Shown here piece by piece: positions 31,763 through 40,214 of a stretch of 50,188 nucleotides of DNA; position 1 is the first letter of the stretch, and each line of letters starts with the position of its first letter. The position numbers and the translations under genes were made by a program. The notes under the pieces were generated by a model, which worked only from the letters and a program-made list of their open reading frames with translations, had not been told where the DNA came from and made no database searches. Origin of the DNA: Fen-999 sp964530115. Its GTDB lineage: Bacteria; Pseudomonadota; Gammaproteobacteria; Burkholderiales; Rhodocyclaceae. The stretch lies in NCBI GenBank assembly GCA_964530115.1, contig CAZGYD010000098.1:1-50188 (forward strand). The letters are read 5' to 3'.

Positions 31763-33162
31763 ATCCGGTCTGGATCATCGACGACGACCGCTCGATCCGC
31801 TGGGTCCTGGAAAAGGCGCTCGCGCGGGAGAACATCGAATGCCGGAGCTTCGGCACGGCCGACGAGGCCCTGGCGGCGCTCGCGGGGGGCGACGTTCCGC
31901 GTGCGCTGGTCTCGGACATCCGCATGCCCGGCACTTCGGGCCTCGATCTGCTCAGACGCGTCAAGGCGGAGTACCCCGATCTGCCCGTCATCATCATGAC
32001 CGCCTATTCCGACCTCGATTCGGCCGTCGCCGCCTTCCAGGGCGGCGCCTTCGAGTATCTGCCCAAGCCCTTCGACGTGGACCAGGCCGTCGCGCTCGTG
32101 CGCCGGGCCATCGACCAGGCGGCCCCGAAACTCAGCCGTGGTGACACGCCAGCCGTGGCTCCGGAAATCCTCGGCCAGGCCGCGTCGATGCAGGAAGTCT
32201 TCCGCGCCATCGGCCGGCTCAGCCAGTCGCACGCGACGGTGCTGATCACGGGCGAATCCGGCACCGGCAAGGAGCTCGTGGCCCGCGCCCTGCACCGTCA
32301 CAGCCCGCGCCGCGACAAGCCTTTCATCGCCATCAACACGGCGGCGATTCCGCGCGACCTGCTCGAATCGGAACTGTTCGGCCACGAGAAGGGCGCCTTC
32401 ACGGGCGCCTCTGGCCAGCGGCGCGGCCGTTTCGAACAGGCCGAGGGCGGCACGCTGTTCCTCGACGAAATCGGCGACATGCCGGCCGAATTGCAGACGC
32501 GGCTCCTGCGCGTGCTCTCCGACGGCCATTACTACCGTGTCGGCGGCCATCAGCCGATCCGGGCCAACGTCCGGGTCATTGCGGCCACGCACCAGAACCT
32601 CGAAGCCCGCGTCAAGGACGGCCTGTTCCGCGAGGATCTCTTTCACCGCCTCAACGTCATCCGGCTGCGTTTGCCCTCGCTGCGCGAGCGGCGCGAAGAC
32701 ATCCCGCTCCTGGCGCGCCATTTCCTCGCCCGGAGTGCGGCGGAACTCGGCGTCGAACCCAAGCAGCTGTCCGAAGCCGCACTGAAATTCCTGCAGGGGC
32801 TCGATTTCCCGGGCAACGTGCGGCAGCTGGAAAACCTCTGCCACTGGCTGACCGTCATGGCGCCGGGACAGATCGTCGAGGTCGGTGACCTGCCGGACGA
32901 ACTGCGCGACCAGCCGGCAAGCGCCGTGCCCGAGGACTGGCTGACGGCGCTGGGCCGCGAGGCAGACCGCATGCTCGCGGCGCAGCCGGGCCAGGCGTTC
33001 GACCAGCTCACGCGGCAGTTCGAGGCGACGCTGATCCGCCGGGCGCTGGCCGCCACCGGCGGCCGCCGCATCGAGGCTGCGCATCTGCTCGGCATCGGCC
33101 GCAACACCATCACGCGCAAGATCCAGGAACTCGGCCTCGAAGACGGCAGGGCAGGCGAATAG
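31759..33162 (+). CDS. glnG: Nitrogen-regulation response regulator NtrC
   Basis: 467 residues. Receiver (1-120) with Asp53 in ALVSDIRMPGTSG. Sigma-54 activator AAA+ domain with Walker A GESGTGKE at about 164-171, the sigma-54 contact GAFTGA at about 213-218 and Walker B GGTLFLDEIGDMP. C-terminal Fis-type helix-turn-helix ends in GRNTITRKIQELGLE. It activates glnA through the dyad at 28470. Odd point: residues about 123-131 (KLSRGDTPA), in the linker between receiver and AAA+ domain, are encoded by an R26 repeat copy. Confidence 0.96.
   Translation: MNPVWIIDDDRSIRWVLEKALARENIECRSFGTADEALAALAGGDVPRALVSDIRMPGTSGLDLLRRVKAEYPDLPVIIMTAYSDLDSAVAAFQGGAFEYLPKPFDVDQAVALVRRAIDQAAPKLSRGDTPAVAPEILGQAASMQEVFRAIGRLSQSHATVLITGESGTGKELVARALHRHSPRRDKPFIAINTAAIPRDLLESELFGHEKGAFTGASGQRRGRFEQAEGGTLFLDEIGDMPAELQTRLLRVLSDGHYYRVGGHQPIRANVRVIAATHQNLEARVKDGLFREDLFHRLNVIRLRLPSLRERREDIPLLARHFLARSAAELGVEPKQLSEAALKFLQGLDFPGNVRQLENLCHWLTVMAPGQIVEVGDLPDELRDQPASAVPEDWLTALGREADRMLAAQPGQAFDQLTRQFEATLIRRALAATGGRRIEAAHLLGIGRNTITRKIQELGLEDGRAGE
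32127..32152 (+). repeat. R26 dispersed repeat, copy 6, inside ntrC
   Basis: Begins GAAACTCAGCCG and ends GTGACACGCCAG, one base off consensus. It is read in frame as KLSRGDTPA in the flexible receiver-to-AAA+ linker, a place where extra residues should be tolerated. Confidence 0.88.
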
Positions 33163-33176
33163 GCGATAATCGGGCC

Positions 33177-33953
33177 ATGCCCGATCGTCCGCTCGCCATC
33201 ACGGCCATCGCCGCCGCGCTCGGTGCCGATGCCGCGCGCTTCGACATCGACGTCGTCGACGAATGCGGCTCCACGAACACGCTGCTGCTGGAACGAGCCG
33301 CGGCCGGCGCGCCGTCGGGCAGCGTGATCGCCGCGCGGCGCCAGACCGCGGGCCGAGGGCGCATGGGTCGTGTCTGGCACGGCGACGAGGCGGCGAGCCT
33401 TGCCTTTTCGCTGCTCTGGCGCCTGCCGGCGGGAAGGTCGCCGGCCGGTCTGTCGCTCGCCGTCGGCATCGCCGTCGCCGAAGCGCTGCGGGCCCTCGAC
33501 GTCGGCGGCATCGCGCTCAAGTGGCCGAACGATCTCCTGCGCGAAGGACGCAAGCTCGGCGGCATCCTGGTCGAACTCGCCGGCGGGGCCGTCGTCATCG
33601 GCGTCGGCCTCAACCTCCGGCAGCCGGCGGGCCTGCCGGACGAGATCGCGCAGCAGGCTGCGGCGATCGACCGCGGGATCGACCGCAATGCGCTGCTCGC
33701 CGCGCTGCTTACCCGCCTGCGCGGCGCGCTCGAGGAATTTGGTTCGGGCGGCTTTGCCGTCTTCCAGGAGCGCTGGCGCGCGCTCGATGCCCATGCCGGC
33801 CGTCCGGTGCGGCTCGTTTCGGAATTCGCGGCGCCCGTCGAAGGCATCAGCGCCGGCGTCGATGCCGATGGTGCGCTGCTCCTGCAGACTGCCAACGGCG
33901 TCGAGCGCATCCTCTCGGGCGACGTGTCCTTGCGGATCGCAGGCGGGCCATGA
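33177..33953 (+). CDS. birA: Biotin--[acetyl-CoA-carboxylase] ligase
   Basis: 258 residues, the monofunctional form without the N-terminal DNA-binding domain of E. coli BirA. It makes biotinyl-AMP and attaches biotin to carrier lysines. Signatures are DECGSTNTLLLE, the biotin loop GRGRMGRVWHG, and LKWPNDLLREGRKLGGILVE. The C-terminal SH3-like cap is at about 205-255. It lies 14 bp after ntrC and overlaps coaX by four bases, the common birA-coaX pair. Confidence 0.95.
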   Translation: MPDRPLAITAIAAALGADAARFDIDVVDECGSTNTLLLERAAAGAPSGSVIAARRQTAGRGRMGRVWHGDEAASLAFSLLWRLPAGRSPAGLSLAVGIAVAEALRALDVGGIALKWPNDLLREGRKLGGILVELAGGAVVIGVGLNLRQPAGLPDEIAQQAAAIDRGIDRNALLAALLTRLRGALEEFGSGGFAVFQERWRALDAHAGRPVRLVSEFAAPVEGISAGVDADGALLLQTANGVERILSGDVSLRIAGGP

Positions 33954-34804
33954 CCATCCTGTGCATCGATGCCGGCAATACGCGGCTCAAGTGGGGGCTG
34001 CGCGAGGGCGGCCGCTGGATCGCGCAGGGGATGCGGCTGGAGTCGCTGGGCGTCCGCCCGGCGCGCATCGTCGCCGCCAATGTCGCCGGCGAGGCTTCGC
34101 GGGCGGCGATCGAGGCGTTCGCGGCGGGCGTGGGGGCAACGGTCGAATGGGTGCGCGCCAGCGCGGCGCAGTGCGGCATCACCAACGGCTACGATCACCC
34201 GGAGCAGCTCGGCGCCGACCGCTGGGCGGCCCTGATCGGCGCGCGCAGGCTCCATGCCGGCGACTGCCTCGTGGTCATGAGCGGCACCGCGACCACCATC
34301 GACGTCCTGACCGCCGACGGGCGCTTTCGCGGCGGCCTGATCCTGCCGGGCCTCGCGCTGATGCGCGATGCGCTCGCCGGCGCCGCGGCCGATCTGCCGA
34401 CGGCGGAGGGCGCCTTCGCCGAGCTGCCGAAGAACACCTTCGACGCCATCGCCAGCGGCGCGCTCCAGGCGACGGCGGGCGCCATCGAGCGCATGTTCCG
34501 GATCATCGAGAGCGGCCGCGATCCGCTTTGTCTCATCTCGGGGGGCGCGGCCGCGGCCCTGGCCGGCGTGTTACCACGGCTGACCAGCCCGAAGGGCGCA
34601 GGACGCCGCGAAGCGGCGGTCCCGAGCGACCAGCCCGAAGGGCGCAGGACGCTACGAAGTGGCGGTCCCGAGCGAAGCGAGGGATGGGGTGCTGCCCCAC
34701 AAGCGAGGGATGGGGCGCAGCCCCACAGTTTCGCGCATCGCCTCGTCGACAACCTCGTGCTCGAAGGGCTCGCCGCCGTTGCGGAGTCGGACGACCATGC
34801 TTGA
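33950..34804 (+). CDS. coaX: Type III pantothenate kinase with an in-frame repeat insertion
   Basis: 284 residues. CoaX performs the first step of CoA synthesis. Motifs: CIDAGNTRLKWGL (phosphate loop, residues about 4-16), GADRWAALIGARRL, VVMSGTATTIDVL and the C-terminal block LVDNLVLEGLAAVA. Relatives are about 240-260 residues. The excess is a 170-bp R26/hairpin-cassette element (34563-34732) that encodes residues about 205-261 (start AGVLPRLTSPKGAGRRE), placed between LISGGAAAAL and the final helix. The reading frame survives, so activity may persist, but this is untested. The stop overlaps the next gene's ATG by eight bases. Confidence 0.9.
   Translation: MTILCIDAGNTRLKWGLREGGRWIAQGMRLESLGVRPARIVAANVAGEASRAAIEAFAAGVGATVEWVRASAAQCGITNGYDHPEQLGADRWAALIGARRLHAGDCLVVMSGTATTIDVLTADGRFRGGLILPGLALMRDALAGAAADLPTAEGAFAELPKNTFDAIASGALQATAGAIERMFRIIESGRDPLCLISGGAAAALAGVLPRLTSPKGAGRREAAVPSDQPEGRRTLRSGGPERSEGWGAAPQARDGAQPHSFAHRLVDNLVLEGLAAVAESDDHA
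34563..34732 (-). repeat. R26 repeat, copy 7, with a double nested hairpin cassette, inside coaX
   Basis: R26 ends lie at 34563-34583 and 34728-34732. Between them are 144 bases, exactly twice the 72-nt cassette at 15784. The order is A (46 nt), A' (46 nt), B' (26 nt), B (26 nt), as if a second A'B' unit had entered the A|B junction of the first. A' differs from A mostly in ways that keep stem pairing: GCTAC-GAA-GTGGC versus GCCGC-GAA-GCGGC. The insert length keeps the coaX frame. Confidence 0.85.
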
Positions 34805-36026
34805 CCAGATCATCTCGACCTTGCGGGAACAGTTGCAGAACCAGATCGTCTCGGGCGGCCTCGTGCTTGCTCTGGTCGGCATCATCCTTGCGGCCCTGCG
34901 CAACCTGCCGGCGCGGCTCTGGGAATATGCCAAGCGTGCCTTCATCGTCACGGCGGTGATCGATTCGCGCAACGACCTCTTCAATGCCTACATCGCCTGG
35001 CTCAACGAATTGCCCTACGGCCGCGGCAGCCGGCTGTTCACCGTCATCCAGGAAAACCGCGAGGGCTCGGCCGACGAGGGCGCAGCCGATCTACCCCGGC
35101 TGCTCTACAGCCCGGCGCCGGGCTTCCACCTCTTCTGGTACGGCGGCCGGCCGATGTGGATCCAGCGCGACATCGCCATGAACCTGCAGGTCATCGAAAC
35201 GGTGAAAGTCAGTGCGCTGTTCGCCTCGCGCCGCCTGCTCGAGGAGATGCTCGAGGACGTGATCCGTCGCGCCTATGCGCGCATGGCCGACCAGACCATG
35301 CTCTACACCATAGACCGCTGGGGCGAATCGTGGAACCTTGCCGGCGCGCGGCCGCGCAGGCACATTTCTTCCGTGGTGCTCGAGGGCGACACCAGCGAAC
35401 GGCTGCTCGAGGACGTGCGCGAATTCTTCGGCCGCCGGCAGTGGTATGCCGACCTCGGCATTCCCTGGCGGCGCGGCTACCTGCTCCACGGACCGCCGGG
35501 CACGGGCAAGACCAGCTTCGCCTACGCGCTCGCCGGCGAGCTGCACCTCAAGCTCTGCGCGCTGTCGCTGACCAACCCGAAGCTCAACGACCAGACGATT
35601 TCGGACCTGCTGCAGAAGACGCCGCCGCGCTCGCTGATCCTCATCGAGGACATCGACGCCTTCTTCGTCGCGCGCGACAAGCAGGACGCACGCATCGAGG
35701 TGAGCTTCAGCGGCCTGCTCAACGCGCTCGATGGCGTCTCGGCGCAGGAGGGCCGCATCGTTTTTCTGACCACGAACCACCTCGACCGGCTCGACAAGGC
35801 GCTGATCCGCCCCGGCCGCGTCGATGTCGTCGTCGAACTCGGCAATGCCACGGCGGCGATGCTGCGCACCATGTTCCTGCGCTTCTATCCGGACGCGGCC
35901 GCCGCGGTCGAAGCGGCGATCGCGCGTTACGAGGAAAAGTCGCTGAGTCCCGCGCGCATCCAGCAGGCGCTGCTGGAATCCGACGACGCCGGACAGGCGC
36001 TCGGGCTGCTCGGGCTGGCGAAGTAG
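34797..36026 (+). CDS. Bcs1-like AAA ATPase with an N-terminal membrane helix
   Basis: 409 residues. A hydrophobic helix (about 18-38, SGGLVLALVGIILAALRNLP) is followed by a Bcs1-type middle domain (about 50-205). Then comes an AAA+ domain with Walker A GPPGTGKTSFAYAL at about 232-245, Walker B LILIEDIDAFF at about 281-291, and TTNHLDRLDKALIRPGRVD with arginine fingers. This matches mitochondrial Bcs1, which moves the folded Rieske protein across a membrane; bacterial versions have no firm role. ATG 34797 overlaps the coaX end. No Rieske gene is visible. The unrecognised gene at 36031 converges on it. Confidence 0.87.
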   Translation: MLDQIISTLREQLQNQIVSGGLVLALVGIILAALRNLPARLWEYAKRAFIVTAVIDSRNDLFNAYIAWLNELPYGRGSRLFTVIQENREGSADEGAADLPRLLYSPAPGFHLFWYGGRPMWIQRDIAMNLQVIETVKVSALFASRRLLEEMLEDVIRRAYARMADQTMLYTIDRWGESWNLAGARPRRHISSVVLEGDTSERLLEDVREFFGRRQWYADLGIPWRRGYLLHGPPGTGKTSFAYALAGELHLKLCALSLTNPKLNDQTISDLLQKTPPRSLILIEDIDAFFVARDKQDARIEVSFSGLLNALDGVSAQEGRIVFLTTNHLDRLDKALIRPGRVDVVVELGNATAAMLRTMFLRFYPDAAAAVEAAIARYEEKSLSPARIQQALLESDDAGQALGLLGLAK

Positions 36027-36030
36027 CAGG

Positions 36031-37194
36031 CTACTGCGCGCCCCACTGCGCCGTGGCGATGCCCGTGCCGCAGTCGGCCTCTACGAGCCGCTGGCGCACC
36101 TCGAAGAGCTGTTCGAGCAGCGCCGGCTCGGCGAGCGCGTAGGCTTCGGCGTCCGGCTTGCGGTTCACCACGACGCCGAGCAGTTCGGTGATCGCGTTGC
36201 CGATCGAGTTCTGGCTGATGGTGACGATGAGTTTGCCCGCGTCGTTGCGGTAGATGAGCTGCTTGAACGCCGGCTGCCAGCGGATGGCGTTGGCGTAGCG
36301 GGCGTCGCGGATACAGCGGTCGCGCACCATCTTCGCGGCCTTGAGGAAGTCGTTGTCGAAGAGGAGCCTCTCCTCGACGAGATCGGGGAAGTAGAGGTCC
36401 GGCAGCTTCGGCGCGTTGCGCGTCGACACCTGGCTGAAGAAGCTGCGGTAGAAATCGAGGAAGCCCTTGAGGATGGTGTCGTACTCTTTCCAGAAGCGGA
36501 CTTCCCGCAGCATCTTCGCGCCGCCGACCACCTCCCAGCTCGGCAGGCCCTGCGGGTAGCCGGTCAGTGCGATGCGGCACGAGCCCTGCTGGCAGGGCTT
36601 CAGGATCTCGAGATCGAGCCCGTCGAAGAAGGCCCGATAGACGTCGCGCATGTGCGCCTGGAAGAGCGAGTTCTGCCCGCCATCGGTGAGGTTCGGGTTG
36701 TTCGGGTCGGCGAGCGGGGCCTGCCGCAGCGTGTCCTTGTCGAAGACGATGAAGTGGTTGTGGAGCATGCGGATCGAGGGCACGCCCGGCGAGGTCAGCG
36801 GCCAGGTGGCATCGAGGCTCGCCTCGCCGGCGAGCACCAGGTGCCGGTCCGGATCGGGATAGCGCTCGAGCATGTAGTCGATGATGATCTGGTTCATCCG
36901 GTTCCAGACGTTGCGGACATGCGCCGGCACCTGTGTGCGGCGCACCGGCCGGCCGAGCGGGTCGAGGATGCTCTGCGAGGTGTTGTAGATGATCGAGGTG
37001 TCGAAGAGGTTGCTGTGGCCGATCGCCTTGCGATAGAGCAGGAGCCCCTCGGGATTGGCGAGCAGGCCGTTGTTGTGCACGAGGTCGGCGAGGTTCTCGG
37101 CGCTGTTGAAGAACTCGTTGGGCTTCATGCCCTCCGGCACGGTCAGCGGAATGGGACGGTAAGGCGTTACGATCTCACGGGGTCCGGGCTGCAT
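36031..37194 (-). CDS. Protein of unknown function, 387 residues
   Basis: I do not recognise the family. It is soluble, with no signal peptide or membrane helix. Distinct stretches are NNGLLANPEGLLLYRKAIGH, SIRMLHNHFIVFDKDTLR (His-rich), LTGYPQGLPSWEVVGGAKML and KLIVTISQNSIGNAITELLG. The His-Asn-His in a beta-strand context loosely recalls nucleotidyl-hydrolase folds but is not enough to assign one. ATG 37194 gives MQPGPREIVTPYRPIPL. The gene converges on the Bcs1-like gene, 4 bp apart, and is divergent from the DUF4139 gene. Codon use is like its neighbours, so it is a real gene. Confidence 0.75.
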   Translation of the reverse strand: MQPGPREIVTPYRPIPLTVPEGMKPNEFFNSAENLADLVHNNGLLANPEGLLLYRKAIGHSNLFDTSIIYNTSQSILDPLGRPVRRTQVPAHVRNVWNRMNQIIIDYMLERYPDPDRHLVLAGEASLDATWPLTSPGVPSIRMLHNHFIVFDKDTLRQAPLADPNNPNLTDGGQNSLFQAHMRDVYRAFFDGLDLEILKPCQQGSCRIALTGYPQGLPSWEVVGGAKMLREVRFWKEYDTILKGFLDFYRSFFSQVSTRNAPKLPDLYFPDLVEERLLFDNDFLKAAKMVRDRCIRDARYANAIRWQPAFKQLIYRNDAGKLIVTISQNSIGNAITELLGVVVNRKPDAEAYALAEPALLEQLFEVRQRLVEADCGTGIATAQWGAQ

Positions 37195-37322
37195 GGCATC
37201 ACCTCGGCATGGCGGCAGCCGGCGAGCATAGGGGCGGCTGCGGCGGCGGGCAAGTCAATTTGCTTGTGTCCGCCTCAACGGCCTCTATGCGTGATAAACA
37301 TCGTTTCGATCAAGGAAAGCCG

Positions 37323-38744
37323 ATGAAAAAACTGCCGTTCGTCGCGCCGGTCCTCCTGGCTGGCGTGTTACCGTGGCTGAGTGTCGGGGCCGCCGCCGCG
37401 GAGAAGGCCAGCCGCGCGGAAGACCGCGAGGACGTCGCCGTGGCGATCTACAACGACGCGCTGGCGCTCGTCAAGGAAATGCGCCGGCTCGATCTCGACC
37501 GCGGCATCAACGACATCGCGCTGCGCGACGTGTCGGCGAAGATGCGGCCGGAGACGGCGAGCCTGCGCGCCGTGTCCGGACCGCCGCTGCGGCTCGTCGA
37601 GCAGAACTTCGACTTCGACCTGCTGACGCCGCAGAAGCTGCTCGAAAAGAACGTCGGCCGGAACGTCACCGTGATCCGCACGAACCCCGCGACCGGCGCC
37701 GAGACGCGCGAGGCGGCCGAGGTGCTGGCGACCAACGGCGGCACGGTGCTCCGCTTCGCCGACCGCATCGAGACCGGCGTACCCGGGCGGCTGGCCTTCG
37801 AGCGCATTCCGCCGAACCTGCGCGACCGGCCGACGCTGGTGGTGAAGCTGGAGAGCCCGGCCGCGGGCCGGCAGCTCGCCGAGCTCTCCTATCTCACCGG
37901 CGGGCTGTCGTGGAAGGCGGACTATGTCGCCGAGCTTTCCGCCGACGAGAGCCGGATCGATCTCGCCGGCTGGGTGACGCTGACCAACCAGAGCGGCGCG
38001 GCCTACGCGAACGCGAAGCTCCAGCTCGTGGCCGGCGACGTGAACCGCGTGCGCGAGGAACTCGCGCCCAAGGGGGTGGCGGTCGCGATGGCCGCGCCCG
38101 TCGCGCGCGAAATGGCGCGCGAGCAGGTGTTCGACTACCACCTCTACACGCTCGGCCGGCCGACCACGCTCCTCGACAACCAGACCAAGCAGGTCGCGCT
38201 CCTCTCGGCGAGCGGCGTGCCGGTGAATAAGGAATATCTGCTCACGGGCGAGAGCTGGTACTACCAGGGCCAGGCGTCGGACCTCGGCAGGAAGCAGAAG
38301 GTCGCCGTGTTCCTCGAGTTCGAGAATGCCGGCGCCGGGCTGGGCGTGCCGTTGCCGAAAGGCGTCGTACGGGCCTACAAGAAGGATTCCGGCGGCAATG
38401 CCATCTTCATCGGCGAGGATGCCATCGACCACACGCCGAAGAACGACAAGGTGCGGCTGAAGATGGGCAACGCCTTCGACGTCACGGCGACGCGCAGGCA
38501 GACGGGCTACCGCCAGCTTTCGGGCCGGCCCAATCCGGTCTGGGAGACCTCGTGGCGCGTGGAGCTGAACAATGCCAAGGAACAGCCGGTCACGGTCAAG
38601 GTGGTCGAGCCGATGCCCGGCGACTGGGAGATCGTCAGCGCGAACCAGCCGCACGCCAAAGGCGACGCGCATTCGGCGGTCTGGCAGATCCGCGTCCCGG
38701 CGGGCGGGACGCAGGTGCTCGAGTACTCGGTGCGGGTGCGGTAA
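37323..38744 (+). CDS. DUF4139-domain exported protein
   Basis: 473 residues. The N-terminus is a signal peptide (MKKLPFVAPVLLAGVLPWLS, cleavage after AAAA/AEKAS). The mature part holds a DUF4139-type all-beta domain: LSYLTGGLSWKADYVAEL (about 180-197), LAGWVTLTNQSGAAYANAKL, and a C-terminal PMPGDWEIVSANQPHAK and GTQVLEYSVRVR. Members are periplasmic or outer-surface proteins of unknown role. Most of the signal peptide's hydrophobic core (residues about 13-21, GVLPWLSV) is encoded by an R26 repeat copy in reverse orientation. Confidence 0.85.
   Translation: MKKLPFVAPVLLAGVLPWLSVGAAAAEKASRAEDREDVAVAIYNDALALVKEMRRLDLDRGINDIALRDVSAKMRPETASLRAVSGPPLRLVEQNFDFDLLTPQKLLEKNVGRNVTVIRTNPATGAETREAAEVLATNGGTVLRFADRIETGVPGRLAFERIPPNLRDRPTLVVKLESPAAGRQLAELSYLTGGLSWKADYVAELSADESRIDLAGWVTLTNQSGAAYANAKLQLVAGDVNRVREELAPKGVAVAMAAPVAREMAREQVFDYHLYTLGRPTTLLDNQTKQVALLSASGVPVNKEYLLTGESWYYQGQASDLGRKQKVAVFLEFENAGAGLGVPLPKGVVRAYKKDSGGNAIFIGEDAIDHTPKNDKVRLKMGNAFDVTATRRQTGYRQLSGRPNPVWETSWRVELNNAKEQPVTVKVVEPMPGDWEIVSANQPHAKGDAHSAVWQIRVPAGGTQVLEYSVRVR
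37360..37385 (-). repeat. R26 dispersed repeat, copy 8, in a signal-peptide coding region
   Basis: Begins CTGGCGTGTTAC and ends GGCTGAGTGTC. It is read in frame as GVLPWLSV in the hydrophobic core of the DUF4139 signal peptide. The last bases diverge from the usual GTTTC end. Confidence 0.75.
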
Positions 38745-38831
38745 GCGGCGTTCGCGGCGTTTCGCGCGATCCGGCCGCCGAAGGCGTAAACTTCAGGCCA
38801 TTCATCCAACAACGCCTCGGGGAGAAACGAC

Positions 38832-40199
38832 ATGACCGGCCAGACCAAGATCCTGCTCGACGAGCATGACATCCCGACCCACTGGTACAACGTCGTCGCG
38901 GACATGCCCAATCCGCCGACGCCGCCGCTGGGGCCGGACGGCCAGCCGGTCGGTCCGGAGAAGATGCTGGCCATCTTCCCGGAAGCGCTGCTCGGCCAGG
39001 AAATGTCGGCCGAGCGCTGGATCCCGATTCCCGAGGAAGTGCGCGAGATCTACCGGATCTGGCGGCCGAGCCCGCTCTTTCGCGCGCATCGGCTCGAGCA
39101 GATGCTCGGCACGCCGGCGAAGATCTTCTACAAGTACGAGGGCGTCTCGCCGGCCGGCTCGCACAAGCCCAACACCGCGGTGCCGCAGGCCTTCTACAAC
39201 AAGCAGGCCGGCATCAAGCGCATCTCGACCGAGACCGGCGCCGGGCAATGGGGTTCGTCGATGGCGCTCGCGGGGCAGCTGTTCGGCCTCGACGTGCGCG
39301 TCTACATGGTCAGGGTCAGCTACGACCAGAAGCCCTTCCGCCGCTCGATGATGCACACCTGGGGCGCGGAGGTCTTCGCCAGCCCGAGCAACATGACCAA
39401 CACCGGCCGGGCGATCCTCGAAAAGGATCCGGGCAACCAGGGCTCGCTCGGCATCGCGATCTCCGAAGCCGTCGAGGAGGCCGCCTCGCGCGCCGACACG
39501 AACTATGCGCTGGGCTCGGTGCTCAATCACGTCTGTTTGCACCAGACCGTGATCGGGCTCGAGGCCAAGAAACAGTTCGCCAAGGTCGGCGAATATCCCG
39601 ACGTCGTCTTCGGCTGCTGCGGCGGCGGTTCCAACTTTGCCGGCGTCGCCTTCCCCTTCCTCGCCGACAAGGCGGCCGGCGACCCGAAAGCGAAGGACAT
39701 CCGCCTCGTCGCCGTCGAGCCGACCTCCTGCCCGACGCTCACGCGCGGCGTCTACACCTATGATTTTGGCGACGCCTCCGGCTTCACGCCGCTGATGAAG
39801 ATGTACACGCTCGGCCACGATTTCATGCCGCCGGGTATCCACGCGGGCGGCCTGCGCTACCACGGCGATTCGCCGCTCGTCTCGCAGCTGCTCCACGAAG
39901 GACTGATCGAGGCCGTCGCCGTGCCGCAGCTGGCGACCTTCGAGGCCGGCGTGCAGTTCGCGCGTGCCGAGGGCATCATCCCGGCGCCGGAGTCGAATCA
40001 CGCCATCCGCGCCTGCATCGACGAGGCCCTGCGCTGCAAGCAGACGGGCGAAGCGAAGACGCTGTTCTTCAACCTCTCCGGCCACGGCCATTTCGACATG
40101 GCCTCCTACGACCGCTACTTCGCCGGCGAACTCGAGGACTACGAGTATCCACGCGAAGCCATCGAGGAATCGCTCAAGCACCTGCCCAAGGTCGGCTGA
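38832..40199 (+). CDS. TrpB2-type tryptophan synthase beta-like PLP enzyme
   Basis: 455 residues, longer than TrpB1 (about 400) and with the long N-terminus of TrpB2 (DIPTHWYNVVADMPNPPTPP). The PLP lysine is in GSHKPNTAVPQA (about residue 113), and the phosphate loop is GCCGGGSNFAG. Also visible are HAGGLRYHGDSPLVSQL and LFFNLSGHGHFDM. TrpB2 enzymes make tryptophan from indole or phosphoserine-derived donors without needing TrpA. No trpA is near. The ATG at 38832 follows GGGGAGA. Confidence 0.93.
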   Translation: MTGQTKILLDEHDIPTHWYNVVADMPNPPTPPLGPDGQPVGPEKMLAIFPEALLGQEMSAERWIPIPEEVREIYRIWRPSPLFRAHRLEQMLGTPAKIFYKYEGVSPAGSHKPNTAVPQAFYNKQAGIKRISTETGAGQWGSSMALAGQLFGLDVRVYMVRVSYDQKPFRRSMMHTWGAEVFASPSNMTNTGRAILEKDPGNQGSLGIAISEAVEEAASRADTNYALGSVLNHVCLHQTVIGLEAKKQFAKVGEYPDVVFGCCGGGSNFAGVAFPFLADKAAGDPKAKDIRLVAVEPTSCPTLTRGVYTYDFGDASGFTPLMKMYTLGHDFMPPGIHAGGLRYHGDSPLVSQLLHEGLIEAVAVPQLATFEAGVQFARAEGIIPAPESNHAIRACIDEALRCKQTGEAKTLFFNLSGHGHFDMASYDRYFAGELEDYEYPREAIEESLKHLPKVG

Positions 40200-40214
40200 T
40201 CCGCGAGCTGGCCC

